Counted from the first letter of the stretch, positions 9,194 through 17,546 are shown. The stretch: DNA of 64,000 nt from VAZQ01 sp036557705 (GCA_036557705.1 DATBHB010000128.1:20798-84797), one strand, 5' to 3'. Numbers and translations: made by a program. The notes: generated by a model not told the origin, from the sequence alone.

Positions 9194-10060
9194 ATGATGC
9201 GAAAATTCGTCATGGCTCTAATCTGTGCGGCGCTCATCCCGATGAGCGCCGCCCGTGCGCAACTGTTTGCTCCGAACTCGTCGGGCGTCTCGATGGGACA
9301 TCTGCATTATTTCGTGCGCGATGTCGCAAAAAACCGCAAATTCTGGATCGATCTCGGCGCCACCCCGGTGATGCTGGGCACGCGCGAGGTTCTGCGGTTT
9401 CCCGGGGTAACGGTCCTGCTGACGCAAGGCAATCCCTCCGGCAACTCGGAAGGGTCCGTCGTCGATCACGTGGGCTTTCGCGTTCCCAATGTCCGCCGCT
9501 TGATGGAGAAGATGGTGGATGCGGGCTACAAGGTGCAGTTGAGCGGCAGCCTGACCGGGAAGGTCGGCAATGTCTGGGCTCCCGAAGGCGAACGCATCGA
9601 GCTGCTCGAAGATCAGTCCATCAACGTGAAGTTCGCCCCCGACCAGGGTGCTTACGTGCCGCCGCCGAAAATGACAGTGCCGATCACGCTGCATCACATT
9701 CACCTCTATGTGCCTGCCGGCGCGATAGCGGAAGCCAAGGCCTGGTATGTGAAAGAGTTCGGGGCGGCGCCGGGCAAACGCTACAAGACCGAGGAGCCGC
9801 CCTACGAGGCAGCCGATCTGCCGGGCGTGAATTTGAATTTCGCCGCAGCCCACGGCGCCTTGAAACCGACGAAAGGCCGCGCGCTCGATCATATCGGTTT
9901 CGAGATTGCGAACCTGCAGGCCTTTACGAGGAAGCTCGAAGAAAGCGGGGTCAAGCTCGATGCGCCTTACAAGGTGCTCCCTAACGGACTGGCCAATGCC
10001 TATGTGACGGATCCTTGGGGGACAAGGATCGAATTGACGGAGGGCTTGAACAAGCTGTGA
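9194..10060 (+). CDS. exported double-VOC (glyoxalase-fold) protein
   Basis: A 288-residue protein starting at the ATGATG after GGGAGGAAA. A Sec signal peptide (MMRKFVMALICAALIPMSAARA) is followed by two vicinal-oxygen-chelate domains, roughly residues 30-150 and 170-285. Each domain has the beta-alpha-beta-beta-beta pattern and terminal Glu (ERIELLED; TRIELTEG) with paired His (MGHLHYFV, VDHVGFRV; LHHIHLYV, LDHIGFEI). The His/Glu sets could bind a divalent metal. VOC proteins include dioxygenases, glyoxalases and resistance proteins; export is unusual and no substrate can be assigned. Close to the ASST-like and DUF1194 genes but each has its own leader. Confidence 0.8.
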   Translation: MMRKFVMALICAALIPMSAARAQLFAPNSSGVSMGHLHYFVRDVAKNRKFWIDLGATPVMLGTREVLRFPGVTVLLTQGNPSGNSEGSVVDHVGFRVPNVRRLMEKMVDAGYKVQLSGSLTGKVGNVWAPEGERIELLEDQSINVKFAPDQGAYVPPPKMTVPITLHHIHLYVPAGAIAEAKAWYVKEFGAAPGKRYKTEEPPYEAADLPGVNLNFAAAHGALKPTKGRALDHIGFEIANLQAFTRKLEESGVKLDAPYKVLPNGLANAYVTDPWGTRIELTEGLNKL

Positions 10061-10078
10061 CCAGTGGGGGTTCTGGTT

Positions 10079-10178
10079 CGTAGGGTGGGCAACGGCGCCC
10101 CTCCTGAGCCAACCGCGTGGGCAAAATCGCGCCGCGCCGTTGCCCACGCTGCGCCACGCGATTTTGCCCACCCTACGA
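10079..10178. repeat. palindromic element, CGTAGGGTGGGCA family, copy 1
   Basis: Begins CGTAGGGTGGGCAACGGC and ends GATTTTGCCCACCCTACG, with an inner pair GGGCAAAATCGCG/CGCGATTTTGCCC. Four more copies lie at 15768-15986, 18218-18363, 24988-25147 and 25418-25550. It fills the gap before the DUF1194 gene. Confidence 0.85.
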
Positions 10179-10206
10179 TCCGCGCGCTTGCAACAGGAGC
10201 CGTACG

Positions 10207-10914
10207 ATGAACACCCTCCTTACCCGGCGGCGGGCCCTGGCGGCCACGGCTGCGTTCGCGCTTGCCCCGCTTGCGGGGAAGGCAGCCGAGCCCGTCGGGA
10301 TGCAGCTCATTCTTGCTGCCGACGTCTCCGGCAGCGTCAACGCGACGCGCTACAAGGTCCAGCAGGAGGGATATCTGGAGGCACTGGGGGATCCGCGTAT
10401 CATCGACGTTGTCCGCGGGCTCGAACCTCCTGTTCTTGCCATCACGTTCATTGCCTGGTCGCGCGAACAGCAGATCATGGTTCCCTGGATGCGAGTCCAG
10501 GACGCTGCGTCGATGGATGCATTCCGCACTCGGTTAGGAAGCATGCAGCGCCCGCGTATCGGGATCAATACCTTCATCAGCCAAGCGCTCCGGTTCTGCG
10601 GCGAACAGTTCGATCAGGAGTTTACCGGCGGCCGCAAAGTCATCGATGTCTCGGGAGACGGCGACGACAATCAAGGCATCGCCGGGGTTCGTGCGGTCCG
10701 TGATGCATTGGTTTCAAGAGGCGTCGTCATCAACGGGCTGCCGATCATCGTCAAGCCGCCCGATTACATATTTCCGCCGCAGCCTCCCGAAGGTCTGGAC
10801 GTATACTATCGCAGGCACGTGGTCGGCGGCCAAGGGCACGTCGTGATCGAATCGATCGGCTTCGATAATTTCAAGCAGGCCATTTTGCAGAAGCTGCTGC
10901 TCGAAATTGGGTGA
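10207..10914 (+). CDS. DUF1194 (von Willebrand A-like) exported protein
   Basis: A 235-residue protein. The start at 10207 follows CAGGAGCCGTACG and gives a leader with twin arginines (TRRRALAATAAFALAPLAG) before the mature part. LILAADVSGSVNATRY is a MIDAS-type DxSxS motif of vWA folds, and INTFISQAL plus KVIDVSGDGDDN supply the expected Thr and Asp positions. It belongs to the DUF1194 family of alphaproteobacterial exported vWA-like proteins of unknown role. It probably binds a metal and a protein partner in the periplasm. It stands alone between a repeat and kup. Confidence 0.8.
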   Translation: MNTLLTRRRALAATAAFALAPLAGKAAEPVGMQLILAADVSGSVNATRYKVQQEGYLEALGDPRIIDVVRGLEPPVLAITFIAWSREQQIMVPWMRVQDAASMDAFRTRLGSMQRPRIGINTFISQALRFCGEQFDQEFTGGRKVIDVSGDGDDNQGIAGVRAVRDALVSRGVVINGLPIIVKPPDYIFPPQPPEGLDVYYRRHVVGGQGHVVIESIGFDNFKQAILQKLLLEIG

Positions 10915-10996
10915 GCCCGTTCCGATCAGGTTGGATCACGTAGCGGCAAAGCCGACTGTGCGATGCTCCTCAGGGTGAGGTAGACAGGAAATTGTC

Positions 10997-12880
10997 ATGA
11001 CGCTCACCGCAGCAGTCGAACGAACGACAGGGCCGCACAGCGGCAGCCGTGCGGGCTTGACTCTGGGCGCCCTGGGCATCGTGTATGGCGACATCGGCAC
11101 CAGTCCGCTCTACGCCTTCAAGGCAGCGCTGCAATGGGGAGGCAGCGACGTGAGCTCAGCAGCCGTACTCGGCATGCTCTCGCTGATCGTGTGGACTCTC
11201 ATCATCACCGTATCGATCAAATATGTGGCGATCGTGATGCGCGCCGATAACGACGGCGAGGGCGGCATTCTGGCGTTGATGTCGCTCCTTGGCATCAAGC
11301 ACGGCCGCCGCGCCGGCGTGATCGCCATCGGCATCCTCGGCGCCGCTTTGCTCTATGCCGACGGCGCGATTACACCGGCCATATCGGTGCTCAGCGCGCT
11401 CGAAGGGCTTAAGGCGCCAGCGCCCGCTTTGGCGGCGTATGTGGTCCCGCTGTCGGTCGTCGTGCTGGTTGCTTTATTCATGCTGCAGCCGCAGGGCACC
11501 TCACGCATCGGCCGTCTGTTCGGTCCGATCATGATCCTCTGGTTCATTGCGATCGGCGCACTCGGGATTGCAGGCATTGTCAGCCACCCTGCCGTCCTTG
11601 CCGCGCTCGATCCCCTCTACGGGCTCGAATATCTATTCGGCCATGGTGCCAAGGGCTTTCTGGTGCTGGGCGTTGTATTCCTCTGCGCGACCGGAGCCGA
11701 AGCGCTTTATGCCGACATGGGACATTTTGGCTCGCAGCCGATCAGAATCGCCTGGTACGGCCTCGTCTTGCCGACATTAGTGCTGAACTACGCCGGCCAA
11801 GCGGCTGTAGCCATTGAGGGCGGCGTCGCAGCCGACGCCAATCCGTTCTTTGTGCTGTGCCCGCCGGCCTTGCAGCTGCCGCTGGTCGGGCTCGCCACCG
11901 CAGCAACGATCATCGCAAGCCAAGCGATCATCAGCGGCACGTTCTCGATGACCCGCCAGGCGATGCAGCTCGGCGTCTGCCCGCGGCTCGCCGTCACCCA
12001 AACTTCAGCAGAAGGCTATGGACAGATCTACGTGGGATTCGTGAATTGGCTGCTGATGGCTTTGACACTGGGCCTGGCGCTCGGTTTCGGCTCCTCCGAT
12101 AACCTCGCCTCAGCTTACGGCATCGCCGTCGCCTCGACCATGCTGCTCACCTCGATCCTGATGTTTCTGGCAATGCGCGAGGTCTGGCACTGGAGTCTCG
12201 GTTTGAGCATCGCCGTCGCCGGCGTGTTCGTTATCGTCGATTTCTCCTTCGTAGCCGCTAATCTGATGAAGGTGATCGAGGGCGGGTGGGTGCCGCTCGC
12301 CGTCGGCGCGGCGCTGTTCTTTCTGATGTGGACCTGGTGGCGGGGCCGCGCCGCGATCACGCGCAAACTCGAGCGCGATACGCTGCCGCTTCGTGCCTTC
12401 ATTGCCCAGATTCACGGCAAGCCGCGCGTGCAGGGCACGGCTGTCTATCTGACCAGCCGCGTCGATGTGGTGCCGGTGCCGCTGCTGCACAACCTCAAAC
12501 ACAACAAGGTGCTGCACGAGCGGATCGTGCTGCTGCGCGTCGTCACGGAAAACATCCCCCGTGTGGCGCTGCACAAACGGATCGAGGTTCTACATCTCGG
12601 CGAGAATTTTCACTCCGTTGTGGCTCATTACGGCTTCATGCAGCAGCCGAACATTCCGGGCGTGCTGATGCGCTGCACCAGAGAGGATCTTCAGTTCAAC
12701 ATGATGGAGACTTCCTTCTTCATCGGCAGAGTGACGATCGTGCCTGAGCGGCGCTCGCGCTTCGGCGCAATCCGCGTCAAAATCTTCGAGGCCATGCACC
12801 GGAACGCGCTGTCGGCGACCGCATTCTTTCGCATCCCGCCGGACCGGGTAATCGAGCTCGGCGGCGAGGTGGAGATTTGA
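10997..12880 (+). CDS. kup: low-affinity potassium uptake protein Kup
   Basis: A 627-residue KUP/HAK/KT-family K+:H+ symporter. The N-terminal GALGIVYGDIGTSPLYAFK signature, the acidic loop DNDGEGGILALMSLL and DGAITPAISVLSALEGL are diagnostic. About 12 membrane segments fill residues 20-460, followed by a hydrophilic C-terminal domain of about 170 residues, the normal length for the family. Ribosome site AGGAAATTGTC. The downstream methyltransferase starts 32 bases after the stop on the same strand and may be co-transcribed. Rhizobia usually carry several kup copies; this is one of them. Confidence 0.96.
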   Translation: MTLTAAVERTTGPHSGSRAGLTLGALGIVYGDIGTSPLYAFKAALQWGGSDVSSAAVLGMLSLIVWTLIITVSIKYVAIVMRADNDGEGGILALMSLLGIKHGRRAGVIAIGILGAALLYADGAITPAISVLSALEGLKAPAPALAAYVVPLSVVVLVALFMLQPQGTSRIGRLFGPIMILWFIAIGALGIAGIVSHPAVLAALDPLYGLEYLFGHGAKGFLVLGVVFLCATGAEALYADMGHFGSQPIRIAWYGLVLPTLVLNYAGQAAVAIEGGVAADANPFFVLCPPALQLPLVGLATAATIIASQAIISGTFSMTRQAMQLGVCPRLAVTQTSAEGYGQIYVGFVNWLLMALTLGLALGFGSSDNLASAYGIAVASTMLLTSILMFLAMREVWHWSLGLSIAVAGVFVIVDFSFVAANLMKVIEGGWVPLAVGAALFFLMWTWWRGRAAITRKLERDTLPLRAFIAQIHGKPRVQGTAVYLTSRVDVVPVPLLHNLKHNKVLHERIVLLRVVTENIPRVALHKRIEVLHLGENFHSVVAHYGFMQQPNIPGVLMRCTREDLQFNMMETSFFIGRVTIVPERRSRFGAIRVKIFEAMHRNALSATAFFRIPPDRVIELGGEVEI

Positions 12881-12912
12881 CGTGAAGCCCGGAAACGGTG
12901 CAAAGGGAAGGA

Positions 12913-13737
12913 ATGGCTGAAATCCGAGCCGTTGCCGAGCATTACCGCCGCGCCAACCTGAGCGCGATCATCCTCGCTGCGCTGGACGCCGCCGGCAAGG
13001 ACATCGACCACCTCTCGCCTGACGACCTCGCGCCGATCGATCAACTGCACACGCGCGGACGCGAGGCGACAGTCGATCTTGCCCGGTTGCTCGCGCTCAA
13101 GGGCGATGAGACCCTGCTCGACCTCGGTTGCGGCATCGGCGGACCGTCGCGCTACATCGCAAAGACGTACGGCTGTCGGGTCACGGGCCTCGACCTGACG
13201 CCGGAGTTCTGCGAAGCAGCCGCAATGCTGGCCGAGCGCACCGGGCTCGCCGACAAGGTGGACTATCGACAGGGCGATGCGCTCGCTGTTCCGTTCGCCG
13301 ACGGCAGTTTCGATGTCGTATGGTCGCAGAACGTAGCGATGAACATCGACGATCGCGACCGGCTTTACGGCGAGATCCGGCGCGTGCTGAAACCCGGTGG
13401 GCGCTACGGCTTCTCCGACGTCGTCGATATTGGCCCTGGACCGCTGCATTTTCCGGTTCCATGGGCGCGCAATGCTTCGATCAGCTTTCTGCTAAGCCCT
13501 GCGGCCACACGGCAGAAGCTCGAGGCCGCCGGTCTCCGCGTCACTATGTTTGAGGATGAGACGGACCGCGCGCTTACGCGCGCGCGCGAACGGATGAAGT
13601 CGGCCGGTGCGCCGCTAGCGCTTGGACTGCACACGGTGCTCGGCGAGGACGCCCCGACCATGCTCAAGAACATGCTCCACAATTACGAGGAAGGGCGTAT
13701 CGGTTTCGTCCAGGGCGTGGCGGTACGCAGCGATTAG
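12913..13737 (+). CDS. class I SAM-dependent methyltransferase
   Basis: A 274-residue protein. The ATG at 12913 sits after AAGGGAAGGA; a GTG five codons upstream is less likely. The Rossmann SAM motif LLDLGCGIGGPSRY is at about residue 70, acidic motif II VTGLDLTPEFCEAA follows, and VVWSQNVAMNIDDR with RVLKPGGRYGFSDV completes the fold. It resembles the sarcosine/dimethylglycine and phosphoethanolamine N-methyltransferase group (Methyltransf_11), but the acceptor is not evident. It lies immediately after kup, so a betaine-type osmoprotection role is conceivable; this is inference only. Confidence 0.85.
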   Translation: MAEIRAVAEHYRRANLSAIILAALDAAGKDIDHLSPDDLAPIDQLHTRGREATVDLARLLALKGDETLLDLGCGIGGPSRYIAKTYGCRVTGLDLTPEFCEAAAMLAERTGLADKVDYRQGDALAVPFADGSFDVVWSQNVAMNIDDRDRLYGEIRRVLKPGGRYGFSDVVDIGPGPLHFPVPWARNASISFLLSPAATRQKLEAAGLRVTMFEDETDRALTRARERMKSAGAPLALGLHTVLGEDAPTMLKNMLHNYEEGRIGFVQGVAVRSD

Positions 13738-13745
13738 CGCGTCCT

Positions 13746-13763
13746 GTTTTGCTACGTGCGCAT
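13746..13763. other. 18-base copy of the tRNA-Arg 5' end
   Basis: The 18 bases here are identical to 17692-17709, which covers the first 17 bases of the tRNA-Arg(ACG) gene in the array. It lies just after the methyltransferase stop, about 4 kb from the full gene. Possibly the trace of an integration or rearrangement. Confidence 0.55.
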
Positions 13764-13802
13764 CGGTTCGCGAGGGCGAGGCACAAGTCAGGAGATTTGC
13801 AG

Positions 13803-13823
13803 GGGCGGGTTTCAAACCCGCCC
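13803..13823. repeat. palindrome GGGCGGGTTT-C-AAACCCGCCC
   Basis: Perfect 10-base arms around one base. A near copy lies at 13968-13988. Both are in the 290-base gap between the convergent methyltransferase and PQQ dehydrogenase genes, where they could end transcription in both directions, although no T-run follows. Confidence 0.7.
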
Positions 13824-13967
13824 TCCCTCGGGGGACGCCGCTCGCGTGATTTGTCCGGGTGATCCATCGACCGCGCAGGATCATTCGCGTCGCGCGGTAG
13901 GGACGAATGCGAGTCCACCGGTGTAATCGCGACAGAGCGCAACCTCACGGTCCGTGTTTGTCGCGCC

Positions 13968-13988
13968 GGGCGGGTTTGAAACCCGCCC
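13968..13988. repeat. palindrome GGGCGGGTTT-G-AAACCCGCCC
   Basis: Second copy of the element at 13803-13823, 40 bases past the stop of the PQQ dehydrogenase gene. Candidate bidirectional terminator or repeat unit. Confidence 0.7.
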
Positions 13989-14027
13989 CTACATGTATCC
14001 TGGTCCGCGCGCAACCCGATGACCGTG

Positions 14028-15725
14028 TTACAATCCGAATACATAGAGCACGGTGGCGTGCCGCTCCTCCTTGAGTTCGGGCGTATTCTCAAGGCGCGAT
14101 CGCCCGGCACTGCTCGGACCCGATGCAATCGCCACATACTGCCTGCCGCCGGTCGCGAACGTCATCGGCGGCGCGGTGAAGCCCGAGCCAAGGTTGATCT
14201 TCCATCGTTCCTCGAGCGTGGTGTCGTCGAACGCCGCAACGGTCCCGTCCATGAGCGCGAGGAAGATCAAGCCTCCCGCGGTCGCGAGCGTTCCGCTGTA
14301 GTTCGGGTAGCGCAGGTGGATGGATTTCTTGATCTCGCCGCTGAGCGGATCGAGCGCGGTCAGATTGCTCTCATAGCGGTCGCTATTCTTGAACGAGCCG
14401 CCGTTCCAACCAGCGGCCTTGGAGTGCTTGGCGGTGTTGATCGTGATCTCTTCGCAACTGGACAGCGCCGGCACATAGACGAGCCTGGTTCTGGGGCTGT
14501 AGGACGACGGCCAGTAATTATTTCCACCGGCATGGCCGGGGCACACCTTCTTGCTCGGCTCATTCGGATTGTGATTGGCGAGCGTCGAGTAGACCTGGAT
14601 GTCCTTGCCGGGATCGTAATCGATCGGTTTCCCGGTCTTCTGGTCGATTCCCTTCGTCCAGTTGATGTCCATGTAGGGCTTCGCCATCACCATCGAGCCG
14701 TTGGCCCGCTCCATGGTGTAGAGAATGCCGTTGCGGCCGGAATGCGTGATCAGCTTGCGGGGCTGGCCAGCCACATCGGCCTCGATCAGGATATGAGTGC
14801 CAACCTCGTCGAAATCCCACATGTCGCCCGGCGTGTACTGGAAGTACCAGTTCATCTTGCCGCTGTCGGGATCGTAGGAGATCGCGCTGTTGGTGTAGAG
14901 ATTGTCGCCCGGCCGATAGGTCGGATCGTACATCGGCACCGGATTGCCGGTGCCCCAGAAGGTCTGATTGGTCGAGGGATCGAAGGTCCCGGTGACCCAC
15001 ATGGCCCCGCCGCCGGTCTGCCAGGCGTTGTTCTTGTCTTTCCAGGTTTCGCTGCCGGGTTCGCCTGGCGCGGGTATGGTGAAATTGCGCCACAGGCGCT
15101 TGCCGGTCCGCGCGTCGAGCCCGGCGATCCAATCACGCACGCCTTGGTCGCCGCCGGCCGCTCCGACGATGATCTTGTCGTTGACGGCAAGCGGCGCCGA
15201 GGTGAGTTCGACCTCGGGCGTATCGGCGAATGAGGATTCCCAGGCGACCTTGCCGGTCTCCTTGTCGGTCGCGATGATCCGCGGCGGGCCCGAAGCCGCC
15301 GAGATCACCAGATTGCCCCACATCGCCGCCCCGCGATTGCGCGTCTGCTTTTGCTGCTTGGGATCCATGCGCCAGATGATGCGGCCGACCGTTCCCGAGG
15401 TACCGTCGATCTTATAGAGCACGCCCCAGGAGTCGGTGATGTAGAGGAAACCGTCTTCCGCGAGCGCGGTTGCCTGAATGAATTCGTTTCCCGCCGAACC
15501 GCCGAGCGCGACCGCATAGGCGAGCTTGAGTCCGTTCACGTTGCTGCTGTTGATCTTGTCGAGCGGCGAATAGCGCTGGCCATCATAGGTGCGATGGTTC
15601 ATCAGCCAGTTCCGCGGCTCCGGATTGACGAGCCGCTGCGGCGTGACTTCCGCGGCGAACGCCGGCAGAGCCGCCAGCGCCGTGCCGGCGGTAAGGGCGA
15701 ACATTCGTGCGCGCAATGTTGACAT
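14028..15725 (-). CDS. PQQ-dependent alcohol dehydrogenase 1, lanthanide-type motif
   Basis: A 565-residue periplasmic quinoprotein with signal peptide (residues 1-25) and an eight-bladed propeller of W-motifs (KVAWESS, KRLWRNF, MNWYFQY). PQQ-pocket elements include RPGDNLYTNS and GGGAMWVTG. The catalytic Asp is D304 in WDFD, and D306 two residues later is the extra carboxylate associated with lanthanide coordination in XoxF/PedH-type enzymes. The vicinal Cys-Cys pair seen over PQQ in many family members is absent. Ribosome site GGAGGAAACC. No cytochrome or pqq biosynthesis gene is adjacent. It is about 60% like the second copy at 20130-21860 by eye. Confidence 0.92.
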   Translation of the reverse strand: MSTLRARMFALTAGTALAALPAFAAEVTPQRLVNPEPRNWLMNHRTYDGQRYSPLDKINSSNVNGLKLAYAVALGGSAGNEFIQATALAEDGFLYITDSWGVLYKIDGTSGTVGRIIWRMDPKQQKQTRNRGAAMWGNLVISAASGPPRIIATDKETGKVAWESSFADTPEVELTSAPLAVNDKIIVGAAGGDQGVRDWIAGLDARTGKRLWRNFTIPAPGEPGSETWKDKNNAWQTGGGAMWVTGTFDPSTNQTFWGTGNPVPMYDPTYRPGDNLYTNSAISYDPDSGKMNWYFQYTPGDMWDFDEVGTHILIEADVAGQPRKLITHSGRNGILYTMERANGSMVMAKPYMDINWTKGIDQKTGKPIDYDPGKDIQVYSTLANHNPNEPSKKVCPGHAGGNNYWPSSYSPRTRLVYVPALSSCEEITINTAKHSKAAGWNGGSFKNSDRYESNLTALDPLSGEIKKSIHLRYPNYSGTLATAGGLIFLALMDGTVAAFDDTTLEERWKINLGSGFTAPPMTFATGGRQYVAIASGPSSAGRSRLENTPELKEERHATVLYVFGL

Positions 15726-15767
15726 GGTTTCCTCCCGTTTTTGTGATGCCGTTCTAACACGCCTGCA

Positions 15768-15986
15768 TTACTGCGTCATGATCCTCGTAGGGTGGGCAAA
15801 ATCGCGTGGCACGGCCTGACAGCGTGGGCCGTAAGCGCGTTTACGCGCGTCTTCGACGCGCTATGGGCGCGGTCCACGCGCACGAGCCGCGCCACGCGTA
15901 CACAAAGAGCGCCGTGCCCACGCATGCACGGTTCCGCGTGGGCACGACGAACGCGCTTAAGCGCGTTGCGTCTTTGCCCACCCTAC
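15768..15986. repeat. palindromic element, CGTAGGGTGGGCA family, copy 2 (extended)
   Basis: Left end TTACTGCGTCA at 15768-15778 as in copy 3, body from CGTAGGGTGGGCAAAATCGCG to TTTGCCCACCCTAC. The middle has further hairpins (AAGCGCGTTTACGCGCG; GCGCTTAAGCGC). The right TTACTGCGTCA arm is missing. It separates the PQQ gene start from the tRNA array. Confidence 0.8.
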
Positions 15987-15995
15987 TTAAAAACA

Positions 15996-16071
15996 TGGCG
16001 AGGGAGGCAGGAATTGAACCCGCTCTGACGCGGTTTTGGGGACCGCCGCTCTACCGATGAGCTACACCCCC
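15996..16071 (-). tRNA. tRNA-Trp(CCA), with C33
   Basis: Folds as a 76-base tRNA: acceptor GGGGGTG/CTCCCTC (one T-T mismatch), D-stem GCTC/GAGC, anticodon stem GCGGT/ACCGC, T-loop TTCAATT, encoded CCA. The anticodon loop is CCCCAAA, so the anticodon is CCA but the near-universal U33 is C. Last gene of the array on the minus strand. Confidence 0.8.
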
Positions 16072-16077
16072 GCGAAT

Positions 16078-16151
16078 TGGTACTGACGTCAGGAGTCGAA
16101 CCTGAATCACCCGGTTCACAGCCGAGCACTCTGCCATTGAGCTACATCAGC
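16078..16151 (-). tRNA. tRNA-His(GTG)
   Basis: 74 bases. Acceptor GCTGATG/CGTCAGT, D-stem GCTC/GAGT, loop CTGTGAA, T-arm TCAGG-TTCGACT-CCTGA, discriminator A73 and encoded CCA. The base before position 1 is T, so no G-1 is encoded; A73 without G-1 is the known alphaproteobacterial tRNA-His form. Well formed. Confidence 0.92.
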
Positions 16152-16160
16152 ATGATCCTT

Positions 16161-16237
16161 TGGTCCGACCTGCGGGATTTGAACCCGCGTCACCTCGCTT
16201 GAAAGGCGAGCATCCTGGGCCGCTAGACGAAGGTCGG
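16161..16237 (-). tRNA. tRNA-Glu(TTC)
   Basis: 77 bases. Perfect acceptor CCGACCT/AGGTCGG, Glu-typical TCGTCTAG after the acceptor, anticodon loop CTTTCAA on stem CTCGC/GCGAG, T-loop TTCAAAT, CCA encoded. Only one base separates it from tRNA-Gly, pointing to one processed transcript. Confidence 0.93.
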
Positions 16238-16238
16238 C

Positions 16239-16313
16239 TGGTGCGGGCAGTGAGGATCGAACTCACACCTCTTGGTTGGAAGCCAAGCACGCACCCCAGT
16301 ACGCCATGCCCGC
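16239..16313 (-). tRNA. tRNA-Gly(TCC)
   Basis: 75 bases. Perfect acceptor GCGGGCA/TGCCCGC, anticodon loop CTTCCAA on CTTGG/CCAAG, T-loop TTCGATC, CCA encoded. Starts five bases after the rtcB stop codon. Confidence 0.93.
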
Positions 16314-16318
16314 ATGGC

Positions 16319-17500
16319 TTAGTCCTTGAACGGATCGAACACGTCGGCGCCCGCCATGATCACGGCGAACGGACGCAGCGTGTGCTCGATCTTCACCGTG
16401 CCGGCATGCTCCTTGAGCACGTCCGGCAGGCGGCGATAGGCCTGCGGCGCCTCGTCGAGGTCGCCGCCCGCGAGGTGCACGCCTTTGCGGCGCAGCCACG
16501 CCTGCATCTCATCGTGGCGCACGCGGCCCGGCTGGCGGATGCGCTTGCCGGTCTCGGGATCCTTGACGAAACGGCCGCGCGCCTCGGTGCGCGACATCAC
16601 GCGGCCGGCGCCGTGCACCGTCGAGTAGAAGCTCGCCGCCGCCGTCTCGCTCTCAATACCGGAGAGGATCACGGCATCATCACCCATGGAGCCGCCGACA
16701 AAGCCGCGCTGGCCAGGAAAGGCCGGCGTCGCGCCCTTGCGCACCACCCACAGATCGCGCTCGCCCTGGCGCTCGCGCCAGGCATAGTTGTGATGATTGT
16801 GGACGGTGTCGAGCACTTCGCCGCCAACGATCGAGCGCACCTTCTCGACCACCCATTCGCGGCCCGCATAGGCGTACTCGCCGGCGATCGTCATGCCGGC
16901 GAGATATTGCTGCCCGAGGTCCGAGTCCTGATGCAGCACAGTCGGCGCGACGTCGATGCCGTCCTTGCCGCCGGCAAGCTTGATGAAGGCGGTGGCGGTC
17001 TTGTGGCCGAGGCCGCGCGAGCCGAAGTGCACGCCGATCCAGACCAGGCCCTCCTCGTCCTCGAACAGGTCGACGTAGTGGTTGCCCGATCCGACGGTGC
17101 CGAGTTGGCTCTGCGCCATCTGCTTGAGGCGGCGGACCGGCTCGACCTCCCGCCACAGCGGGCTGTCGAACAGCGCGTGATCGACCTTCTCGGCATTGCT
17201 GCGGCCGAGACCGAAGCTGACATGGGCAGCGATCTTGTTGACCAGCGGACCGACCCGATCCGCGATCGCGGCCTTCGGCACGTCGAGCTTCACCGCCATG
17301 TTGCCGCACGCGATGTCGAAGCCGACACCACTCACGGAAACGTGCTCCTCGTAGGCGATGACGCCGCCGACCGGCTGCGCATAGCCGAGGTGGCCGTCCG
17401 CACAGAGGACGCCGCCGACCACGCTGCCAACCTGCATGCAGCGCGCCATCTGCTCCTTCGTGCGATCGTCGTGATCGCCGAAGATCCGAATCTTCGTCAT
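16319..17500 (-). CDS. rtcB: RtcB-type RNA-splicing ligase inside the tRNA array
   Basis: A 393-residue RtcB-family 3'-phosphate/5'-hydroxyl RNA ligase (GTP- and Mn-dependent), slightly shorter than E. coli RtcB (408). Metal and catalytic positions appear intact: C65 in GFDIACG, H141 in GSGNHYVDL, H158 in VHFGSRG, the HNHHN cluster at 234-238 and H296 in HGAGR, equivalent to the His that is guanylylated. It repairs cleaved RNAs such as tRNAs cut in the anticodon loop. It is embedded in the tRNA array on the same strand, 46 bases after tRNA-Pro and five before tRNA-Gly. There is no RtcA, RtcR or PrfH gene nearby. I infer joint transcription with the tRNAs. Confidence 0.95.
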   Translation of the reverse strand: MTKIRIFGDHDDRTKEQMARCMQVGSVVGGVLCADGHLGYAQPVGGVIAYEEHVSVSGVGFDIACGNMAVKLDVPKAAIADRVGPLVNKIAAHVSFGLGRSNAEKVDHALFDSPLWREVEPVRRLKQMAQSQLGTVGSGNHYVDLFEDEEGLVWIGVHFGSRGLGHKTATAFIKLAGGKDGIDVAPTVLHQDSDLGQQYLAGMTIAGEYAYAGREWVVEKVRSIVGGEVLDTVHNHHNYAWRERQGERDLWVVRKGATPAFPGQRGFVGGSMGDDAVILSGIESETAAASFYSTVHGAGRVMSRTEARGRFVKDPETGKRIRQPGRVRHDEMQAWLRRKGVHLAGGDLDEAPQAYRRLPDVLKEHAGTVKIEHTLRPFAVIMAGADVFDPFKD

Positions 17501-17546
17501 GACACGCTCCTTGCGTTCTGAGTTATTTAATTACGGAGTTTTGAAC

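Noticed and set aside
14019..15233. 404-residue plus-strand frame opposite PQQ dehydrogenase 1
   Set aside because: Mirror of the real gene in high-GC DNA; Arg/Val/Gly-rich translation without domains. The same applies to 20862-21842 opposite PQQ dehydrogenase 2.
16160..17521. 453-residue plus-strand frame opposite rtcB
   Set aside because: Covers tRNA-Glu and tRNA-Gly as well as rtcB in antisense and has no recognisable domain.
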